Source: Chromatiales bacterium
GTDB lineage: Bacteria > Pseudomonadota > Gammaproteobacteria > Steroidobacterales > BM003
Direction: 5' to 3'
Assembly: GCA_002868855.1 (NCBI GenBank)
Contig: PKUM01000077.1
Span: forward strand, 1-40,205
DNA: 40,205 nt
In this document: positions 36,380-40,205 of the stretch, one piece after another
Position numbering within the stretch: position 1 is the first letter of the stretch
How the letters are laid out: every line of letters starts with the position of its first letter
The notes under the pieces: model-generated
What the model saw: the letters and a program-made list of their open reading frames with translations, nothing else
What the model was told of the DNA's origin: nothing
Databases searched by the model: none
Made by a program: the position numbers and the translations under genes

Positions 36380-37477
36380 CTAGGTGTCAGCGAGGAGTAA
36401 CCGGACTTTGAGGTCCGGTCCTACTCTGGTGCATTCCGAAAAACTGCATTCTACCTTGTCGGCCATGGTTACGACCTGCGGCAGTTGAAACATGGCGCGA
36501 CCGTCACCGCCCAGCAGGCTCGGCGCGTAGTAGATCACCAGTTCGTCTGTCAGCCCCGCCGCGACCAGCGCGCCGTTGAGAATCGGCCCGGCCTCGACCA
36601 GGACTTCGTTGACTTCGCGCTGCGCCAGCAGCTCAAGCAACTGCCGTAAATCCAGATGCCCGCCTTGTTCCGCCACGTCCATAAACCCGGCTCCCGCTGC
36701 CGCAAGCGCAGCGCGACGAGCCCCGTCATTGCTGGCCGTGGCGATGACTACGTCACCGTCGAGACCCAGTGTTTGCGCGCCCGGCGCAGTGCGCAGACGG
36801 GTATCGCAAATGACTCGCAGCGGTTGCCGTTCGCAATTCTCGCGGCGGACATTCAGCGACGGGTCGTCGGCGAGAACGGTGCCGATCCCGGTGACAATGG
36901 CAGAGCAACCTGCCCGCAGCTGTTGCACATCGGCGCGTGATTCAGCACTGCTAATCCACTTGCTTTCGCCGCTCGCGACGGCGGTACGCCCGTCGACACT
37001 TGCCGCAATCTTGCTGATTACCCATGGTCTGCCACGCCGCATTCGCGATACAAAGCCGCGGTTTAGCGCCTCGGCACGGTCGCCATACAGGCCGACCGCC
37101 ACTTCGATTCCGGCTTTCCGCAGCGTGCCTGCGGCATTGCCGTCGACAACAGGATTGGGGTCCAGCATCGCCACGACCACGCGCGCCGGAGCCGCCGCGA
37201 CAACCGCATCGACGCAAGGTGGCGTTCTGCCGCTATGACTGCAGGGTTCGAGCGTCAGGTAGATGGTCGCACCGCGCGCGGCCTCGCCCGCCTCGGCCAG
37301 CGCCAGCACCTCGGCATGCGGCTCACCGGCACGCCGGTGCCAGCCCTCACCCACTACCTGGTCGCCTCTGACGATGACGCATCCGACGCGCGGATTCGGA
37401 TGGGTTGTGTTTTGGCCACGCGCAGCGAGCGCGAGCGCGCGCGCCATGAAACGCTGGTCCGCCGGGGTGAAACTCAC
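36380..37477 (-). CDS. ribD: Bifunctional pyrimidine deaminase / reductase RibD
   Basis: The second and third steps of riboflavin synthesis. It has 365 residues: an N-terminal cytidine-deaminase-like domain with zinc ligands His54 (PHAEV, with Glu56 as proton shuttle), Cys79 and Cys88 ([12 protein letters not shown]), and a C-terminal NADPH reductase domain from about 150 ([41 protein letters not shown]). The start is GTG at 37477, overlapping the nrdR stop by four bases (GTGA), so the two are coupled; nrdR-ribD is a common order in gammaproteobacteria. Confidence 0.95.
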   Translation of the reverse strand: MSFTPADQRFMARALALAARGQNTTHPNPRVGCVIVRGDQVVGEGWHRRAGEPHAEVLALAEAGEAARGATIYLTLEPCSHSGRTPPCVDAVVAAAPARVVVAMLDPNPVVDGNAAGTLRKAGIEVAVGLYGDRAEALNRGFVSRMRRGRPWVISKIAASVDGRTAVASGESKWISSAESRADVQQLRAGCSAIVTGIGTVLADDPSLNVRRENCERQPLRVICDTRLRTAPGAQTLGLDGDVVIATASNDGARRAALAAAGAGFMDVAEQGGHLDLRQLLELLAQREVNEVLVEAGPILNGALVAAGLTDELVIYYAPSLLGGDGRAMFQLPQVVTMADKVECSFSECTRVGPDLKVRLLLADT

Positions 37478-37998
37478 CGCCGCCGGCGACGCCGCTGTCG
37501 CGCTTCCGGTAGCAGCGACATCTGCTCGCGATCGACGAGATGTTTCGAAACCTGTTGCAATCGCTCGATCTCCTCGCGAAATTCCTCGACATCCTGGAAG
37601 CTGCGATAAACGGATGCAAACCGGACGAAAGCGACTTCGTCGAGTTGCCGCAGTTCCTCCATCACCAGCTCGCCGATCATGACCGAGCGCACTTCGCGCT
37701 CACCGGCCACCTGGAGCTTGTGCACGATCCGCGACAAAGCCTCTTCCACCGCTTCGCTGCTGACCGGGCGCTTCTCCAGCGCCCGCTCGATCCCGGCGCG
37801 CAGTTTGGCCTGGTCGAAGGGCTGACGGCTGGCATCGCTTTTAACGACGTGTGGCAACACCAGTTCCGCGGTTTCGAAAGTGGTGAATCGCTCCGCGCAA
37901 CTCAGGCATTCGCGACGCCGCCGCACCTGGCGCCCCTCACCCGCGAGCCGGGAGTCGGCTACCTTGGTTTCAGAGTGACCGCAAAAAGGACAGTGCAT
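37474..37998 (-). CDS. nrdR: Ribonucleotide reductase transcriptional repressor NrdR
   Basis: A nucleotide-sensing repressor of ribonucleotide reductase operons. It has 174 residues: a zinc ribbon with Cys3, Cys6, Cys31 and Cys34, with RVRRRRE-like basic residues just before the second pair, then an ATP-cone domain (about 49-139; [17 protein letters not shown] and [16 protein letters not shown]). The C-terminus ends in an arginine-rich tail (QRRRRRR), longer and more basic than usual. The ATG at 37998 is 10 bases after glyA. I see no NrdR box within the window. Confidence 0.95.
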   Translation of the reverse strand: MHCPFCGHSETKVADSRLAGEGRQVRRRRECLSCAERFTTFETAELVLPHVVKSDASRQPFDQAKLRAGIERALEKRPVSSEAVEEALSRIVHKLQVAGEREVRSVMIGELVMEELRQLDEVAFVRFASVYRSFQDVEEFREEIERLQQVSKHLVDREQMSLLPEARQRRRRRR

Positions 37999-38008
37999 CG
38001 CTCACGAA

Positions 38009-39298
38009 TCACGCGCCGGCGGCGGCCCTGGCCGCGGCCGGCGCCGCACGGTAGACGGGAAACCGTCCGCAGAGTTCCAGCACCTGTCCGCGCACCCGGT
38101 CGATCATTTCCTCGCTCGAGATGTCTTCGAGAATATCGGCAATCCAGTGAGTCATCGTCGTAACTTCGTCGGGGCCGAATCCGCGCGTGGTGATAGCCGG
38201 CGTACCCAGCCGCAAACCGCTCGTTACAAAAGGCGAACGTGGATCGTTGGGCACGGCGTTCTTGTTGACCGTGATATTCGCGCGCCCCAGCGCTGCGTCG
38301 GCGTCTTTGCCAGTGATGTCCTTGTCGATAAGGTCGAGCAGGAACAGATGATTGTCGGTGCCGCCGGAAACGATCCTGAATCCGCGCTCCGTCAGGACCT
38401 CGGTCATCAGTCGCGCATTGGCGACCACTTGCTGCTGGTACTCGACAAACCCCGGCTGCATCGCCTCGAGGAATGCCACGGCCTTGGCCGCGATCACATG
38501 CATCAACGGTCCGCCCTGAGTACCCGGAAAAACCAGTGAATTCAGCTTCTTCGTCAGCTCGGCGTTTTCGCGCGCCAGGATTATGCCGCCGCGCGGGCCG
38601 CGCAGCGTCTTATGGGTCGTGCTGGTGACCACATCGGCGATCGAGACCGGGCTCGGATAAACGCCGGCTGCAACGAGACCGGCGACATGCGCCATGTCGA
38701 CGACGAGGTAAGCACCTACTTCGTCAGCAATGTCACGAAACTTCTGCCAGTCGATGATCCGGGAGTAGGCCGAAAAACCCGCGACGATCATGCGCGGGCG
38801 ATGCTCGCGAGCGAGCGCCGCCACCTGTTCGTAATCAACCTCGCCACTGCCCTCGTCGATCCCGTACTGGAACGCATTAAAGAGCTTGCCGGAGAAATTG
38901 ACTTTGGCGCCATGGGTAAGGTGACCGCCATGCGCCAGACTCATGCCGAGAATCGTGTCGCCTGGCTGCAACAGTGCCAGGAACACGGCGACGTTGGCCT
39001 GCGAACCCGAATGCGGCTGCACGTTGACATAGTCCGCGCCAAACAGCTCGCGCGCGCGCTCGATAGCGAGGCGCTCGGCGATATCGACAAACTCGCAACC
39101 GCCGTAGTAGCGTTTGCCGGGATAGCCTTCCGCGTACTTGTTCGTCAGCACCGACCCCTGGGCTTCCAGAACGCACGGGCTGGCATAGTTCTCAGAGGCA
39201 ATCAGTTCGATGTGATCTTCCTGACGCTGGCGCTCATGCTCCATGGCCGATGCCAATTCCGGGTCAAATGCGGCGATGGTCAGATCGGGCGTAAACAT
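38009..39298 (-). CDS. glyA: Serine hydroxymethyltransferase
   Basis: A PLP enzyme interconverting serine and glycine and charging tetrahydrofolate with one-carbon units. It has 429 residues from the ATG at 39298. The PLP lysine is Lys230 in [13 protein letters not shown] (E. coli Lys229). [24 protein letters not shown] and [12 protein letters not shown] are invariant blocks. The extreme C-terminus is Ala-rich. The start is chosen because GGAGACG precedes the ATG; the 24-codon upstream extension is not family-like. It is the first gene of the long minus-strand run. The folate link to folE2/folC is metabolic. Confidence 0.97.
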   Translation of the reverse strand: MFTPDLTIAAFDPELASAMEHERQRQEDHIELIASENYASPCVLEAQGSVLTNKYAEGYPGKRYYGGCEFVDIAERLAIERARELFGADYVNVQPHSGSQANVAVFLALLQPGDTILGMSLAHGGHLTHGAKVNFSGKLFNAFQYGIDEGSGEVDYEQVAALAREHRPRMIVAGFSAYSRIIDWQKFRDIADEVGAYLVVDMAHVAGLVAAGVYPSPVSIADVVTSTTHKTLRGPRGGIILARENAELTKKLNSLVFPGTQGGPLMHVIAAKAVAFLEAMQPGFVEYQQQVVANARLMTEVLTERGFRIVSGGTDNHLFLLDLIDKDITGKDADAALGRANITVNKNAVPNDPRSPFVTSGLRLGTPAITTRGFGPDEVTTMTHWIADILEDISSEEMIDRVRGQVLELCGRFPVYRAAPAAARAAAGA

Positions 39299-39461
39299 TC
39301 TGGCGTCTCCGTGAGCAAAAAAGGCGGGCCCGGGAGATTGTACCCGAGGGCGCGCTGCAACGGGGCGCATGGGCCGGCCCGCGGTCGCGTTGGCATATTA
39401 CTGGATTGGCGCGCCGCGATTGCCGATAATCGCGCGCCTTGCCGGAAAAATGCGAGCCCCC
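39299..39461. promoter_or_regulatory. Divergent glyA / ettA intergenic region
   Basis: This 163-base gap separates the divergent glyA and ettA starts. For glyA the minus strand has TACAAT (39342-39337), giving a leader of about 32 bases, but no good -35. That leader contains a GC-rich palindromic patch (CGGGCCCG) followed by six Ts, which looks terminator-like but is too short to be convincing. For ettA the plus strand has GATAAT (39425-39430) without a good -35; TTGGCA (39390-39395) is not at the right distance. No riboswitch is recognised. Confidence 0.4.
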
Positions 39462-40205
39462 ATGGCCCAATACGTTTACACAATGAGCCGTGTCGCCAGA
39501 ATCGTACCTCCAAAGAAGTACATTCTGCGTGACATTTCCCTGAGTTTTTTCCCCGGAGCGAAAATTGGCGTGCTGGGACTCAACGGCTCGGGCAAATCGA
39601 CACTACTGCGAATTATGGCCGGCGTAGACACCGAATTCGAAGGTGAGGCGCGGCCCCAGCCCGACATCAGGATCGGCTACCTGCCGCAGGAGCCGCAACT
39701 TGACGAGAAGCTGGACGTGCGCGGCAACGTCGAACTCGCGCTGGGCGAGATCACCGAGGCGCTGCAGCGGCTGGAGGAGGTCTATGCCGCCTACGCCGAG
39801 GCTGACGCCGACTTTGACGCCCTGGCGAAGGAACAGGCACGGCTCGAGAACATTGTTGAGGCCGGCGACGGTCACAATCTCGAGCGCTCGCTGGAAATCG
39901 CGGCGGACGCATTGCGCCTGCCGCCATGGGAAGCCGATGTGACCCGCTTGTCGGGCGGCGAGCGGCGGCGGGTCGCATTATGCCGGTTATTGCTGGAAAA
40001 ACCCGACATGCTGCTGCTCGATGAGCCGACCAACCATCTCGATGCGGAGTCGGTAGCCTGGCTCGAGCGCTTTCTCGAATCCTATCCGGGCACCGTCATC
40101 GCGGTGACTCATGACCGCTACTTTCTGGACAACGTCGCCGGCTGGATTCTGGAACTTGATCGTGGCCATGGCATTCCCTGGCAGGGTAACTACACTTCCT
40201 GGCTC
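39462..40205 (+). CDS. ettA: Energy-dependent translational throttle protein EttA, N-terminal part
   Basis: An ABC-F ATPase that binds the ribosomal E site and regulates entry into elongation with the ADP/ATP ratio. The window holds the first 248 codons; the 3' part lies to the right. The first ATPase domain has Walker A GLNGSGKST (39-47), the EttA arm region (about 95-139), signature LSGGERRR (163-170) and Walker B LLLDEPTNHLD (184-194). It is closely similar to E. coli EttA through IPWQGNYTSWL. The ATG at 39462 gives MAQYVYTMSR, typical of the family; an in-frame ATG at 39450 is possible but lacks family support. Confidence 0.95.
   Translation, partial: MAQYVYTMSRVARIVPPKKYILRDISLSFFPGAKIGVLGLNGSGKSTLLRIMAGVDTEFEGEARPQPDIRIGYLPQEPQLDEKLDVRGNVELALGEITEALQRLEEVYAAYAEADADFDALAKEQARLENIVEAGDGHNLERSLEIAADALRLPPWEADVTRLSGGERRRVALCRLLLEKPDMLLLDEPTNHLDAESVAWLERFLESYPGTVIAVTHDRYFLDNVAGWILELDRGHGIPWQGNYTSWL

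Noticed and set aside
34548-37477. FMN riboswitch before a riboflavin gene
   Set aside because: All gaps between rib genes here are under 20 bases or overlaps, leaving no room for the RFN element, and none is seen before glyA.
39299-39461. Glycine riboswitch upstream of glyA
   Set aside because: The leader is only about 32 bases if the TACAAT is used, and no glycine aptamer-like pattern is visible.
38612-39532. 306-codon plus-strand frame across glyA and into the ettA region
   Set aside because: Antisense to glyA and out of frame with ettA; no domain visible.

Overview
This is a GC-rich, densely packed stretch of a bacterial chromosome, most likely from a gammaproteobacterium. The evidence is the gene order purF-cvpA-dedD-folC-accD-truA-fimV-asd, the FimV and FimX-like type IV pilus proteins, the EF-P/EpmA/EpmB beta-lysylation set, the parC-parE pair and the xseB-ispA-dxs operon. 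I cannot name the genus from sequence alone. I see no tRNA, rRNA, insertion sequence, phage gene or CRISPR array, and no gap longer than about 300 bases. About a third of the genes start with GTG or TTG.

Layout. (1) 1-11655, all on the minus strand and read right to left: prmB, aroC, asd, fimV, truA, accD, folC, dedD, cvpA, purF (purF runs off the left edge). These are mostly housekeeping genes (translation-factor methylation, shikimate and aspartate pathways, tRNA pseudouridylation, fatty acid and folate synthesis, purine entry), with the large pilus/polarity scaffold FimV among them. (2) 11733-13701, plus strand: a copper-delivery pair (SCO1/SenC and PCuAC) followed by phosphatidylserine decarboxylase. 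(3) 13702-16874: a free methionine-R-sulfoxide reductase, then the EF-P system, with efp and epmA on the minus strand and epmB divergent on the plus strand. (4) 16946-23176: a FimX-like protein with degenerate GGDEF and EAL domains, convergent with parC-parE. (5) 23356-25823: a rubrerythrin, a two-cluster Fe-S/CCG protein and a DUF3501 protein form one minus-strand operon with a possible operator and an intercistronic hairpin. (6) 26096-30230, plus strand: xseB-ispA-dxs (isoprenoid precursors), then folE2 (folate entry). (7) 30266-39298, minus strand: an eleven-gene run glyA-nrdR-ribD-ribE-ribBA-ribH-nusB-DUF2889-thiL-pgpA-Ser/Thr kinase, with gaps of at most 26 bases and several overlaps. It joins serine/glycine, riboflavin and thiamine cofactor synthesis to a poorly characterised DUF2889 protein and a kinase fused to a cyclic-nucleotide-binding domain. 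(8) ettA begins on the plus strand at 39462 and runs off the right edge.

The parts most worth a second look are the rubrerythrin/Fe-S/DUF3501 operon, the cyclic-nucleotide-linked kinase, the DUF2889 gene overlapping thiL, the RibBA protein whose GTP cyclohydrolase II half has lost its zinc site, the catalytically degenerate FimX-like protein, and a leader before cvpA-purF with mutually exclusive hairpins.
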